The translations under genes were made by a program, and so were the position numbers. From Sapria himalayana (Eukaryota; Streptophyta; Magnoliopsida; Malpighiales; Rafflesiaceae): a stretch of DNA of 64,000 bases. This document shows, piece after piece, positions 49,760 to 62,400 of this stretch (the first letter of the stretch is position 1; every line of letters begins with the position of its first letter). The notes under the pieces are model-generated. The model was not told the DNA's origin, made no database searches, and saw only the letters and a list, made by a program, of their open reading frames with translations. The stretch is from positions 344,621 through 408,620 of the forward strand of contig JAREIK010002653.1 of the NCBI GenBank assembly GCA_029783825.1, read 5' to 3'.

Positions 49760-51400
49760 AATTTGGGCTGGGCTTTGATATGAATTGACTTTGTTTCTCA
49801 ACACTCTTTCTTGATGTCAACTCCTATTGTCTACACTATGTCAAGCTGACAATGAAGCATTTTGAACTTGCTTACGCTCAAACGTTTTGTAAACAACTCA
49901 GCAACTTGATATGTTGTTACAAGATTTTTTTTTATGTTGCATTTCAAATTCTTCTAGTAATTTTTGTTTCTAATAAAATGATAATGTACTTCGACATTTT
50001 TAATTCTTGTATGAGAAATTAGATTCTATGTCAAATGGATTATTGGTTGGTTTTCACAAAATAATGGAACCACATAATCTACTAGTTGATGCAAATCATT
50101 TATAAACTATGTCAACAACATACTCCCTTGAGCAACCATTGTCATTCCTCTACACTCTACTTTCAATATTGATAATGATAATGTTGTTTGTATCTTGCTA
50201 AAGAATGAAATTATATAGGAACTAAACTTAAATACTTACCTAGTTGTTGATGTCCTAGTATCATGATCTTCTACATAGTTACCATCATAGTAACTTGCTA
50301 AATTTTGTAATTTTCAAATTTCTCATACAAACTGCATAGAAAATATTTCTTTTAGTATTTGTTTCCACTTGTATCCTTCACATGTATTAATATTTGAAAA
50401 ATTTCTTCTAAATGTGACTTCTTTGAGTTTTACATGTGGTGACTCTTCACATCAACTGCGTAGGAAATATTAGGTGGGGTCAATGTTGAGCAGCACATAC
50501 TACCAACCAGATGTTGATACTTTGTCGCATCTTCTAGATCTTTTTCTTGGTGTGCATATATTTTAGCATTTGGTTCCAATAGTGTTGAAATCATCTTGTA
50601 TTTGAGCATTCCAACTTGGCTGAACAAATCTTTGAAATATTTTCATGATAAATAAAATTTTTTTTTTGTGTGCTAGCACAAGGAGATGTTTGAGTTGTCA
50701 ATGTTCTTTCATCTAAAAATGAACTAATGGATCCTCCTTTATTTGAATAATTTCGACTTTATCACCACTAATTTTGATTAAATCATCTATGTATACTAGT
50801 ATAATAGTTACCATTTCTTTATTGACTTCGATAAATATGCTGGAATATATAAATATTACTGAATAATCATTTTGTCAAAAATTAAATGATCTTACCATAT
50901 CATGCCCTGGTTGTATGTTTTAATTCACTGAGTGCTCTATACATCTTACACACATATTCAAGATTATATTGGAGTTGAACTTTCATTCCCAGATTCATAT
51001 TAATCTCCTAATCTAGCTCTACATCTATCACAAATTCTACTTTTTGTTATATGCAAGTATGAGTAGAACATGTGTAATTGAGTGTTTCACAACTAGACTA
51101 AATGATTATTCATAGTCTTGACCATATTGTTGAGAAAAGTCATGAGCTACCAATCATACCTCATGTCTTTTGATTGATTCATTTGGATGTCATTTTATCT
51201 TGTAAGCCTACTTTTTGTTATATGCAAGTATCAGTAGAACTTGTATAATTGAGTGTTTCGTTGCTAGACTAAATGGGTATTCATAATCTTGACCATATTG
51301 TTGAAAAAACTTATGAGCTACAAATCATGACTTAGGTCTTTTGATTGATTCACATGTTTTGGACTTGGCATCATATCCTAATTCTAATTCTGCTTAATAT
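49760..51400 (-). pseudogene. Second Ty1/copia pol relic (RT and RNase H)
   Basis: Minus strand, N- to C-terminal with falling coordinates. RT N-terminal pieces DFSQQYGQDYE and HVLLILAYNKK appear twice because of a tandem duplication (51040-51352). The catalytic block TIILVYIDDLIKISGDKVEII lies at about 50815-50750, with Y-I-D-D intact. The open frame 50627-50430 reads VGMLKYKMISTLLEPNAKIYAHQEKDLEDATKYQ in pieces of the RT connection region. The RNase H end, VEVHYHFIRNKN, lies at about 50000-49965. Stops and shifts break it up. No LTR or gag is visible, so this is a fragment, separate from the element at 33.2-48.2 kb and in opposite orientation. Confidence 0.78.
51040..51352. repeat. 171-bp tandem duplication inside the copia relic
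   Basis: CTTTTTGTTATATGCAAGTA starts at 51040 and again at 51211. The copies then agree through AATTGAGTGTTTC, GACCATATTGTTGA and CTTTTGATTGATTCA with scattered substitutions. The duplicated piece covers the N-terminal RT region. Confidence 0.88.
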
Positions 51401-51539
51401 AAATAATTTTAAAAATGTGGAAACATTATTAGAAACAATTCAGCTAAATTATGTAATGTAACATGAGTCATTATTTTGAGCAATAAAGAATAAGAATATT
51501 ATTTAATTCGAATAAAAATAAATTGTGTAATCAAACATG

Positions 51540-53165
51540 AGTCATCAAGTTAGATGGCCACCTCTACTAACCCCAAGGAAATCCCACTCTTTGAGTTAAA
51601 AAATTATAAAATAAAATAATAATTATGAATTTTTATAATTCCTAAATATTATTAGGAATATATTAGATAGTCATTAATCAAAACTAAAAAAAATATTTAC
51701 TTTTTGTAATAGTCTTTATAATTAATTATTTAAATTTTGTTTGACATTAGGATGAAAGATTTTCCCATGATATCATTTTCCTTTACTTTATAGTTAGTTA
51801 CTATAAATTTTTATTACTAATTTTACCTTTAAATCAATTAAGTGACTTGCATAAATTTTATTCCAAGCTAATTTTTAAGACAATTTTTAAGATCATATAC
51901 TACTAAATTATTTTTGTATAAGAGTTAAGCATGTCACTTAATTAATTTATAGGTAAATTTTGTGATAAAAATATTTAATAATTAACTATAAACTAACACA
52001 AAATGATATCATAGGAAAAGTTTGAATATATAGAAAAATTTAAAACTTAAAACTTAAGAAATTTGCATTAGACATGAAGTTATGTGACACTCTACTTACT
52101 TGAAGCAATGAATACATTTCAAATATAAACCAATAACCTTGATGTTTCTGAATTCTAAAATATTATCTTAAAAATATTTTAGATATTAATTGGTCAAAGC
52201 AAAAAATAATATTTTATTTTTTAAAATTTTTTTCATAATTTTAAAATGGAGTATCCTCAAGTTAGATGGGCACCATGACTAACTCTCTGAACTCATCCTT
52301 CGCATCCACCCCTCTGAGATGTCCTACATGCATGAAGATGCAACAAAATCTATAATATAAAATAATAATTTTTTTTTCATAATTCCAAAATATTATCTTA
52401 AAATATGTTAGTTTTTAATTGATCAGAAACAAAATACTATTTTTAATTTTTTTTGGAAAGTATTTATAATTTTAAAACGGGGGAATCCTTTAGTTAGACT
52501 GGTAGTATAGCTAACTAAAAAAAATCAAGTATGATTTTTTTTTTATAATTTTTCAAATCATGATAGCTATGTGACACTCTACTTAGTTGAAAATTACAAT
52601 ATAAAACAAGATACTTGATTTTTTAATATTCTAAAATATTGTCTAGAAAATATTTTAGATATAAAATAGTCAAAACAAAAAAAAAAAATATTTTCAATTT
52701 TAAAAAATTTTTCAAATTTATTTTTATCCAAGCCTAGCATCGAGCTAGATGGGCACATTGACGAACCTCCATGAGAGCCAACTTGAAGAAGCAAAAAAAA
52801 CAGCAATATAAAATCTTAACAATGATTTTGTATTATTCTAACAAATTATTTAAAAATATTTAGAAATTAATTGGTGAAAACAAAAAAAAAACTTTTTATC
52901 ATTTTAAAAGGTTTAATAAATTTTTTTAACCAAGAGTATCATTGAGTTAGATTGACACCCTAGCTGAATACCCGGAATGCCTACTTATTTGAAGTACCAA
53001 AACAATTTACAATATAAAATAATAAAATTTAGCTTTTTATAATTTTAAAATATTATCAAAAAAATCTAAGATATTATGTGTCAGAACTAAAATATTATTT
53101 AACTTTTGTAGTAGTTTTTCATATATATATTTTTTAAAATTTAGGATTAGATATTGTAAATTATT
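51540..53165. repeat. About 230-bp degenerate tandem repeat
   Basis: The anchor AGTTAGATGGGCACC or a close variant lies at 51548, 52260, 52492, 52743 and 52945; the last four are spaced 202-251 bp apart. Between anchors each unit has the same order: a GTGACACTCTACTTA or similar word, 'gaagca/gaagta', 'aatataaaat', 'ttctaaaatatt', then a T/A-rich tail. The 712-bp gap between the first two anchors is filled by a fold-back element. Small frames (minus 52806-52594) are not coding. Confidence 0.75.
51768..52035. mobile_element. Fold-back (MITE-like) element
   Basis: The left arm at about 51768-51860 (CCATGATATCATTTT, TTTATAGTTAGTTA, TTAAGTGACTTGCAT) is the imperfect inverse of 51915-52035 (ATGTCACTTAATTAA, TATAAACTAACAC, AAAATGATATCATAGG). 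Arms are about 90-100 bp around an AT-rich centre. A partial right-arm copy lies at 53156-53250, just before array 3. No coding capacity. Confidence 0.7.
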
Positions 53166-53267
53166 TTTGTATAAGACATATTCATGTCACATAATTAATT
53201 TAGAGATAAATTCAGGGATAAAAGATTTTAATAACTCACTAAAGATTTTAAAAACATCACAGAGGTC

Positions 53268-55237
53268 CACTTCTTCTACTTCATTTATTTTCTTCATCTT
53301 CTCCTTCTGCATCGCTAACTTATTCTTTTTCTCCTTATACCTTTTTTTATTCTCTTCTTTCATCTTATTGTTCAACTTCTTCATTTTCATTATTATCATC
53401 TTTTTTACAACTACTACTATGACAACTCTTCTTCTTCTACTAATCTTTGTTTTCTCTCTCCTCATTGTACTACTACTACTACTACAATTCATCATTTTTT
53501 CTATCTATTTTTATACTTCTTTATATTCTCATTCTTCTTATACATCAGCATCACCATCACAATCATCATCATAGTTTTTTTCTTGATCTTGTTATACTTC
53601 TTGTTCTACTTCTTCTATATTTTTTTATTCATATTTTTCTTCTCTATCTCATTATTTTCATCTTTTTCTTTATCCTATTTTTATCCATATTTTACTTCAA
53701 TCCCCCCCCCCCTCCTTATCATCATCATCAGCATCATCTTCTTTTAATTCTTTCTTTTTTTTTCATCTTCTTATTTTCCACCATCACCATCATCATGATC
53801 ATTTTCTTTTTTTTTTCTTGTTTTCTTGTTTTCTTGTTTTTTTGTTCTACTACTTCTCGTTCATCATCATCAACATCATTATCTTCTTTATCATCATCAT
53901 CATAATCAATGTCTTCTTCTTTTTTTTTATTCTTTCTCACCTTCTCCTTTTTCATTGCTTTAATGTTTTTTCTATTACTTCTCTTTTTCTTTTTTTTCAT
54001 CTTCTTATTTTCTTATTCTTCTTCTTCTTCTTCTTCTTCTTCTTCTTCTTTTTCTTCTTCTTTCTTTTATTCATATTATTAATATTCTTCTCCTTCTCAT
54101 TCATCATCATTATCATCATTATTTTTTATTATGGCCAACTTTCTTCACCATCACCATTATCATCATCATCACAATCTACTTCTTCTGCTTCTACTTTTAT
54201 TTCTTATTCTTCATTATTTTTATTTATTTTTCCTATTTTCTACTTTTAATTATATTTATGCACCTTCTTCTTTTTCTTCATCTTTTCATGTCATCATCTG
54301 TTTCTACTTCAACATTTACTATTTCATCTTATTTTTGTTTTTTATCCCACTCTTCTTTTTATACTTCTTGTTTTTCTTCTTCATCTTTTTATACTTTTTC
54401 TTGTTATTATACTTATTTTTCTTCTAGTTATTTTAACATCCTCCTACTTCTTCTTCTGCAGTATCTTTTTTTTTATTGTTCAGATTTTTTTATTCTTTTT
54501 ATCCTTCTTTTTTTTATTCTAATACTAATTCTTCTTCTTCTTATTTTGCTACTATTTTACTTTTTCATTATATTCTTCATCTTTTTCTTTTTCTTCTTCT
54601 TCTTCTTTGTTTCTTCTCCTCCATCTCATCCTTCCAATCTTCTTATTCTTCTTCAATTTTTTTTTCTTCTTCTTCAATTTCTTCTTCTTATTCACTTTAT
54701 TGTCTTCCTTTTACTCCCAATCCCTACCCTTCTTTTTTCTCATCCTTGTCAATCTTTTTCATCAATAATAATCATCATTATATTTTTATTCATTTTCTTT
54801 TTCTTATTATTTTTTTTCATGTTCTTCTTATTCTTCTTCTATTATTACTAATTTTCCAACTTCTTGTTCATCTTCTCTTTCTCCTTCTTATTCTTTTTAT
54901 TCTTATGTAACTACTATTACTACCTTTGTCTTCTTCCATGTCTAATTATAGTTGTTCTTTTTCTTCTTTTCTTATTCTTCTTTTTCATCTTTTTTTTCAT
55001 CTTCTACTTCTTATACTACTATAGCTTATTTTTTCTTATGTTTTTTTGTTCTTCTTCCACTCTTCTATTTATATTCTACTTCTTATCATTATATTTGTTT
55101 TTTTTATTCTTTTATCCTTTTTCTACTTCTTCAACAACATATTCTTGTTATTATTCTTCTTGTTTTTTTTCTTATTTTTTTATCTGTGTTCTTCTTTTTG
55201 TTCTTTGTTTTCTTATTCCACAACTATTTCTTCTTTT

Positions 55238-55272
<35 letters not shown>

Positions 55273-56640
55273 TTTTCTCCTCCCCCTCTTTCTTCTTTTT
55301 TTTCTTTTTCTTCTTATTTTTATTCTCATCCTCCTAATCCTTCTACTCCTCCTTCTATCATTTCTAATGATCTCATACTTTTTTTTTCTAATTTTTCTCC
55401 TCCTTTTTTGTTTCACCATCTTCATCATCATAATCTTCTTCTTTTTTTTTCTTCTATTTTTTCTTGTTCATTTTGTTCTTCTTCAACTACTATTAATTCA
55501 TATACTAATTCTTCCTTTTCCTTTCATTTTGTTTATTCTTCTTCATCTTCTCTTTATTATTATTATTATTATTCTACTATAACTACTACTACTACTACTG
55601 GTACTACTACTTCTTTTCTACTTATTTTACTTCTTATTTTTCTTATTTTGCTTCTCCTTTTACTAATAATACTACTATTACTTTTACTTCTTCATCTTCT
55701 ACTTCATCTTCTTTTTGTAATGCTGCCATTACTATGATGACTACTACTAATACTACTACTACCACTCCTTTTTCTTATAGCACTATTTTTTTATTTTTTT
55801 ATTTTTTTATTTTTTGATTTATTTTTTTTCTTTTCTTTTTCTTTTTATTATCATTCTTTTGTTATTTTTTTTTCATTATTTTTGTTATTATTTTTATTCA
55901 TTATTCTTTTACTACTACTACTGCCACTACAACTACCACTTCCACTTATTCTTCTTATTCCAATTTTTCATCCTATTATTTTTTATTCTTCTCTCTTCTT
56001 GTTTATGTTATTCCTCATCTACTTCTTATTCTACTTCATATTTTATTTTTCTTTTACTTCTTATTTTTAATGTTTTTATTATCCTTCAACTTCATGTTCT
56101 TAGTATTCCACTACTTTTTCTTTTTCTACTACTACTTTTTCTTCTTCTACTACTACTTTTTCTTTTTTTTTCTTCCTTCTTCTACTTCTTCTTTTATATC
56201 TATTGTTTCATCATCATCATCATCATAATCATCATCATCAACTTCTTCTTCTACTTCTTCAATTTCTTCTTCTTCAATATCTTCTTTTTCTTATTTATTT
56301 ATTTATTTATTTATTTTTATTCTTTTTCTTTTTCTACTTCTTATTCATTTTCATTTTCTTTTTTTTTCTCATTCTTTCTATTCGTCATCTTCTTCTTCTA
56401 CTCCTATTTCTACTTCATATTTGTTTGTTCCCCTAGTTCTCTATTCATGCTTATTGTTCTTCTTTGTTTTCTACTTCTTATTATATTTCTTCCACTTCTG
56501 ATTCTTTTCTCCTTTTCTTCCACCTTCATTTATTATAACTTTTTCTTCTTGTTTTTTTTCTAATTTTTTATCATTATTCTTTTTTTTTCATATCCTAGTA
56601 TAAGTTTGTCTTCACATTCTTATTTTTCTACTACTACTAC

Positions 56641-56682
<42 letters not shown>

Positions 56683-56930
56683 TTCTTCTTCTTCTACTTC
56701 TTCTTTTTTTCTGCTTCTTTTTCCTCTTATCTTTCTGCTCCTCCTAAATTTGTTCATTATTCTCATTATTCTTTTCTTATTATTATTATTCTTCAACTTC
56801 TATAACTTTTTTTGCTTCTTATTTTTCTTGCTATTTTTATTATTCTTCTTTTTATACAATTAATTCTTCGACTTTTTATTCTTTTTCTCTTCTTTCTTGT
56901 TCTTATTATTCTTCTATTATTGCTTTTATG
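53268..56930 (+). repeat. Polypyrimidine trinucleotide array 3
   Basis: Same composition and strand as arrays 1 and 2. It begins with mixed TTC/CTT words at 53268 and ends at about 56930. Sub-patterns: an 11-base C run near 53702; (TTC)n at 54018-54060 and 55240-55275; many ACT triplets (CTACTACTACT) at 55570-55610 and 55910-55925; (TCA)n at 56640-56682; (TTTA)n at 56288-56315. Unlike arrays 1, 2 and 4, no F repeat is visible on either side: the left neighbour is a fold-back fragment, the right neighbour the topoisomerase region. Confidence 0.92.
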
Positions 56931-57689
56931 CAGCATAAATGCAATCTCATCAATATGAGATATGGCGAGCCCACTTTATTTCTAGATTATGGTCATTTTG
57001 TTAATCTTGTTAATGAAGTATGAGCTATAGCTATTAGCAATTGAAGCTGGATGCAAGTTGAGTAAAGGGCTAATAACGGATGGTGATGCTGGGGTCAGCA
57101 TAAGTGTTGCTGGTGGTACTATGTCTCTAGTGCCCAATTGGACTCTCCTAAAGTGCATGATGATGAAAGGAACATCAATGGCCACCCCATCTACTTGTGG
57201 ATGAATTGCATAGCTCATCAGTGCAATAAAGCTATGTGTTTTTTAATTTTATATTTTTTATCTTGGGGTGTTATCAGTGTAGAAATTGATGGTGTTCTCT
57301 GCTCAATATTTTTGTAGACCATGAGTATTCTTATGAGTCCATTTGTTGTAAGGAATGCTTTAAAGAATATTTCAATTCTTGTTTCTAAGTTGCCTACTAA
57401 TAAACTATCTATAGGCCATGGGCTCATTGAAGTTAACAAGTTATATTTCTATTCATATGCCTTTGTTCTTTGGAATCTCATTCTGATCAAAGCTTCCTTT
57501 GCTGCTTTGATCAGAATCTCATTCCTCTTCTACCTCTTCTTTTATCTATCTGTTGCATCTCCTTTTTTCTTTTTTATCGTTCTTTCTCTTGGGTGCTTTC
57601 AAAGCCCAAGAACTAGTGGCACGCTTGGCTTGGTTTTCAATTTCCTTCCTTATTCCATCTGCATCAATCGTGCCTTCCAGGTTCAACCA
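56931..57689 (-). other. Sequence beside the topoisomerase fragment, unknown origin
   Basis: Less AT-rich than the surroundings. Minus frames 57439-57218 and 57218-56982 abut, look protein-like (for example MSYAIHPQVDGVAIDVPFII, ending near KINKMTII) and may be relics of a transposon or gene; I recognise neither. The piece at about 57660-57560 reads IDADGIRKEIENQAKRATSS then ALKAPKRKNDKKEK and could belong to the same source as the topoisomerase fragment or to another gene. A perfect 14-bp inverted repeat lies at 57480-57517. Confidence 0.4.
57480..57517. other. Perfect 14-bp inverted repeat
   Basis: ATTCTGATCAAAGC (57480-57493), 10-base loop, GCTTTGATCAGAAT (57504-57517). Direct repeats of AATCTCATT lie immediately outside both arms. 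Confidence 0.9.
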
Positions 57690-58258
57690 AGATCATCTCA
57701 ATTCAAGTAATCAAGGATATTTTCATCATCTTTTGGGAACATAAATCTTGCAATGAGAGACAAGTGGGTTGATATATATCTTGGGCTTGCATGATCTTTA
57801 CCTCCCATATTCCTACTGACAAATTATTTTTTTGGAGCAAGAATAGTAATATTGTTGTTGCCAACAAAATCATATGCCATACCCATGATGGTACTGTACA
57901 AACTCTGTTCGCCATGGTGATAATCAGTGATCTTCATCACTGTAACTCCCAGTTGGACTAGTTTTTCTTCTCTGATTATGTTCTTTTTGAAACAGTCAAA
58001 AATGATCTTTCTCTGGCCTAGCTTTAGACTATCGACCATGGAGGGGATTGATCTTTGAAGATCAGCCATGGAAAACAAAACAAGCTCCTTGTTGATGAAG
58101 TCTTTCTATCTTATAAACTGCCCCTTCTGATCAAGTTATGTTCCTAGCTCAAAGTGTTGAATCCATGTTTTTCTTGCTTTAGCTTTCTTCTTGCTGAAGG
58201 CAAGCTCTATCGCATCCCCATCTTATTCATCTATCCATACAAAATCCTTTTTTCGTTG
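57690..58258 (-). pseudogene. DNA topoisomerase II fragment (pseudogene)
   Basis: One minus-strand frame gives KKDFVWIDE, stop, DGDAIELAFSKKKAKARKTW, FINKELVLFSMADLQRSIPS, LGQRKIIFDCFKKNI, YHHGEQSL, IMGMAYDFVGNNN, NMGGKDHASPRYIS and FMFPKDDENILDYLN. These are consecutive parts of eukaryotic type II topoisomerase around the breakage-reunion domain, and the R-Y pair with the catalytic tyrosine is kept (Tyr codon 57776-57778). The intact enzyme is a nuclear protein of well over a thousand residues; here only about 190 codons remain, with in-frame stops. It runs without an intron, so it may be a retrocopy or one large exon; I cannot tell which. Confidence 0.85.
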
Positions 58259-60195
58259 ACTCTAATGCATAGTTGACTCTAATGCATAGATGGATCTTTG
58301 AAGATCAACTTATTCAACTATGTTTATTTCTATTTTCATTAAATGATAAAATGTATTGTTGACTATAATGTTTACTATGTGGCTGCATTTAGTGTTGGGA
58401 TAAATTAGTGAGGGTCTTTCTCACTAAAATTTTCTCACCTCAAAATGCATCTTAATTATTGAGTAAGATAAAGAAATTCCAAAAAGATGAGCATGAAAAT
58501 ATATATGATGCTTGTGACTATTCAAGGAGTTGTTGAGGAGATGTCTTCAAAATGAATTTTAGTTATGGTTTGAAGCCCAAATGTTCTATAATGGAGTGAT
58601 TGATTTATATGGCTACTAGAGGGTCAATTATGAATAAATCATCAGAAAATATATTATTTATTTGAGCAGCTAGCAAAAAAATAACTATTAAATTCTAATA
58701 GATCATTTATTAATTGGCATTATCTATGAAAAGAACAGGCATAAATGAACTACCAAGTGATATGAAAGCAAATACAAAGAATTGCTCTTCAATGTTGTTT
58801 GAGAAGTGGAAAGGAGTTACGAACAAATTCTAAACAACAAAATTTTTGAAACTTTTAGAGGTGACAACATGATGACATTTTTAAAAATCATGGCTCTAGA
58901 GCTACAAAGGTACTTTAAACAAAAAAATTCTAAAACTTTTGGGAGTAATAATATTGAAACTTTTTCAAAATTTTAGACTCTACTAGAAAATTTCTAAGAA
59001 GCTACGGTCCTAACTAAAGAAAACATGAAATATGAAAAATATTATAACATGACACCAAGCAAGGCCATGACTCCAACAAAAATATAAACTCAAGTATCAC
59101 CCAGAGATGAAAAAAAGAAAAATTGGGAAAAAGATGAACAAATGGAGGTTACTCAAAGCTACGGAGATAAAGAAATAAAGCAGAATGAAGTTGAGGAAAA
59201 GTTTTCAAATAATCTTTTATTTCTTCAACTATTTAGAAAGGAGAAATCATAAGAAATTTGAGAATTTTTTTAATGTATTCTGAAAATTAAAGTGAATCTA
59301 CCATTTTCTATAACTCTAATCCAAATACTAAACTATATGAAATTTATAAAAAATATAATGAGTAATAAGAGAAAGTTGAAGATGTATGAATTTGTGAACA
59401 TGACCAAGTAAGTGTACTGCCATCATTCAAAGAAAACATTCAAAGAAATTAAATTTCTCTAGAAGTTTTACTTTACCTAGCACTATTGGAGATCACATCT
59501 TTCAAAATGCATTGGGGATGAGTATCAACTTGATCTCCATATCATTTATATGAAGATTAAGTCTCAACATAACTACCCCATCTCTCTCACTCCAAATTAT
59601 AGATCATACTATCAAGCACCTAGATAGAATCATTGAAGTTGTATTAGTCAAGGTGAGAATAATTATTTTTCAAGTAAATTTCATTATATTGGATTTGGAG
59701 GAGGACAATTATACATCACTAATATTGGGATGATCATTTTTTGCTACAGCACAAGCCCTTATTGATATCAAAAAAGAGGGAGCTCACTCTCTATGTCAGA
59801 ATGGAACAAGTAAAGTTAAATGTTTATAATGTCTTATGGGGTCTAGACAATAATAAAACAAGGTATTGGATAATCAACAATCTATTTTGTACCATAATGC
59901 AATAAAAAGTGAATTTCTAGGAAAATGATCTGATAAAATACTACTATCAACATGAGGATAAAAAATATATAGCAAAAGAACAACTTTGAAGCATCGATAG
60001 TGATAAAGATGAAACATATGGAGAGCAAAAATATTATTAAAGATAAAAAATAAAATGAGAAAGCTGAGGAAGATGAGTAATACGTGGTCGTGGTCGTGAT
60101 ATTATTTGAAGTCACAACCTCAAAGAAGTCTTATGTTGACAAGTCTAAGGATATTTAGGAACCAATGGAGACAAGTAAGGTTAAGATAAAACTCT
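58259..60195. other. AT-rich intergenic DNA, no gene recognised
   Basis: Opens with a 17-bp direct duplication (AGTTGACTCTAATGCAT twice at about 58254-58288) at the edge of the topoisomerase fragment. Beyond it there are stops in all frames. The minus frame 60115-59882 (77 codons, S/F/I-rich) has no motif. 58780-59260 is A-rich on the + strand, with words such as 'gaagaaaatg'. Confidence 0.45.
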
Positions 60196-60199
60196 TTTT

Positions 60200-60690
60200 T
60201 TGTTTTTTGTTAAGGTTAAGATAAAAATTATTGAAGGGCCAATCAAAAATAAGGTGATGGCTACGTACAATGCCATGAATTTGGTATTACAAAATGAAAA
60301 TGGCCATGAAAATTTTGAAGGCAAATTCATGTATATGTACAATGTCATGACTTTGGTGTTATAGAATGAAAATGTCCATAGAAAGTATGAATGAAAAACT
60401 GTAATTATGCCTAGTGTTATAAATTTGAGAATACATAGTGAATTAGTCCATCAGTAGCTTAAATAGAAGGTCACAACAATTCACATTATCATGAATTTGG
60501 ACTTATAAAACAAATAGGGCAAGGAAAAGTTTCAAGACAAAACCACAACTTCACTTAGCACCATGACTTTGGAGTTATAGAAAGAAAATGGCAAGAAAAA
60601 ACTTAAAGGCAAAGTCATGGTCATACATAATATTGTGACTCTGGGGATGCATGAAGAAGAGGGACAAACCATCACGTAAGAATGAGTTGT
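60200..60690. repeat. About 73-bp degenerate tandem repeat, six units
   Basis: The anchor 'catgactttgg-gttata(g/a)aa' or its variants lies near 60275, 60347, 60413, 60488, 60562 and 60635, giving spacings of 66-75 bp. Each unit also carries 'gaaaatgg(c)ca(t/a)gaaaa' and 'aaggcaaa(g/t)tcatg'. No coding frame survives across units. Confidence 0.75.
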
Positions 60691-61555
60691 AACATTCATT
60701 AAAGTCATGGCATCTAATGATGAAAAAGGTCAAGAATCAAGTGAAGTTGAAGCAAAATTGAAGGAAAAAAAATTAGAAGGTAAAATAGTATACTAAATAG
60801 ATAGCATGGGCATCAGATATCTCCAATGGAAAAAAAAATTTGATAGTCTAACTATGGTTGTTAAATGTAGCACTAATTGGAAGATAACCCACAATTTTTT
60901 CTTACTTGTGTGATGTAATAAATACATATATCTACCACATAAATGAATATACATATTCAATGACCCACAAGTAAAATCATAGAACTTAAAACCCCCTCAA
61001 TGACTATCAATATGTTTACTTAAAGTTGCTCTACTATTTTTAGACCCAATGATATGCAAACCAATTTGTAGTTATTCTTAGAGATGATAAGACTTTTTGT
61101 TATTGAGGAGAAGTTATTGCTATGGGACAAACAATTATTGTAGTATAAAAGTTTATTTGATATTTAAACAACTAAATATTCATAGGTATTTTGGTGCTTT
61201 ATATTATTGAATAGGCATGGAATGAAAGAAATTATTGATTGATTTCATGACTTTAGAGTTTGTGTTTTTTGATGAATAGTCATGAAATTAATAGGTTTTT
61301 ATAAAGTTTAGCTGAGAATGTAGCAATTGGAGTCTTGTGATATATGACATCAATTCTTGGATAAAACTCTACTTAAAAAGTTATGGCAATCTTTGTATAC
61401 CATTACCCTATCAACTCATTAGTCTAATCCATCCATTGTGTGATACATTCTTAGTGGTTGTGATATTATCATGGAGTATAGCCATACTTAAATCTTAAAA
61501 ATTAAATGATTGTGACTTTAATCCTACATCATAGTAATCAAGTATTCCATAGGTG
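60691..61555. other. AT-rich DNA, no gene seen
   Basis: No frame or repeat boundary visible. It carries scattered words from the neighbouring repeats (for example 'gactttagagttt' at 61250). Confidence 0.5.
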
Positions 61556-61559
61556 CACA

Positions 61560-62400
61560 AGGTCATGACCAAGACTAAGTACAATGACTTTATCTTCAAT
61601 ATGACCTAGTAGTCTTAAGTCAAAACCATAACCTTTTTATAAAGTTGACTTTTGGATAATAGAAAGTTATAGAACTAAAATTATTCATACCAAAACTATG
61701 ACAAATATTCATCATTGTGACTTTTGAGATACTAAAAGTTACAGAGGATATTACTCGAGTATGACTATTTCCCAATGCCATAACTTTTATTTTATAAGGA
61801 ATAAAAAACCATGACTTTTATGCTCGAGCTAATTAGTAGTACAGCCAGTGCTGTGGCAACCTTATAATGTCCTGGCAACAAGATATATGAGAGAAGATAA
61901 GGCTACCACAACAATGGCCCATATTACCCTGGATACTTAAAGATATATGAAGGGTAAATTTTATGTTGTGGTCATTTAGCAACACCATGGCCATAAGATT
62001 TACAAGAGAGAACTTCTCAGTGTAGTGGCTATTTTTCCAACGATGGAACTAAATAATAATTAAAAAGGACTAATATTAACATCATAACTTTATCATAGTA
62101 CAAAAACCATATATCAATATGAGAAATATTTCACCATGTCACAACTATTTTCTAGCACCATAGGCCTTAATTAAATATAAGAAGACAACTATATGAAGCA
62201 ACGACCACTTCATAGCATAATTACTTTATATTATAAAGATATTAGGCCTAAGTTATGATCATTTTTAACACCATGACTTTCTGTTAGAAAAAAATTGGAA
62301 TGCAGTTAAGATTCACAGCTTATTTCTAGAGTCGTGACCTCAAGCTTAAGAGATGAAGGATAAAATTGTAATTCTTTTTTGAAAACCATGACTTCCTACT
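61560..62400. repeat. About 55-60-bp degenerate tandem repeat
   Basis: The core 'actattttcnagcaccatgacttt' in eroded form recurs near 61770, 61970, 62030, 62150, 62210, 62265, 62325 and 62380. Between cores lie A-rich words such as 'ataagaagaca' or 'agatatatgaag'. The core word overlaps that of the 73-bp repeat upstream, so the two arrays are probably related. Confidence 0.6.

Noticed and set aside
59882..60115. Minus-strand 77-codon frame with hydrophobic run
   Set aside because: S/F/I-rich, biased composition, no start context, domain or homologous copy visible.
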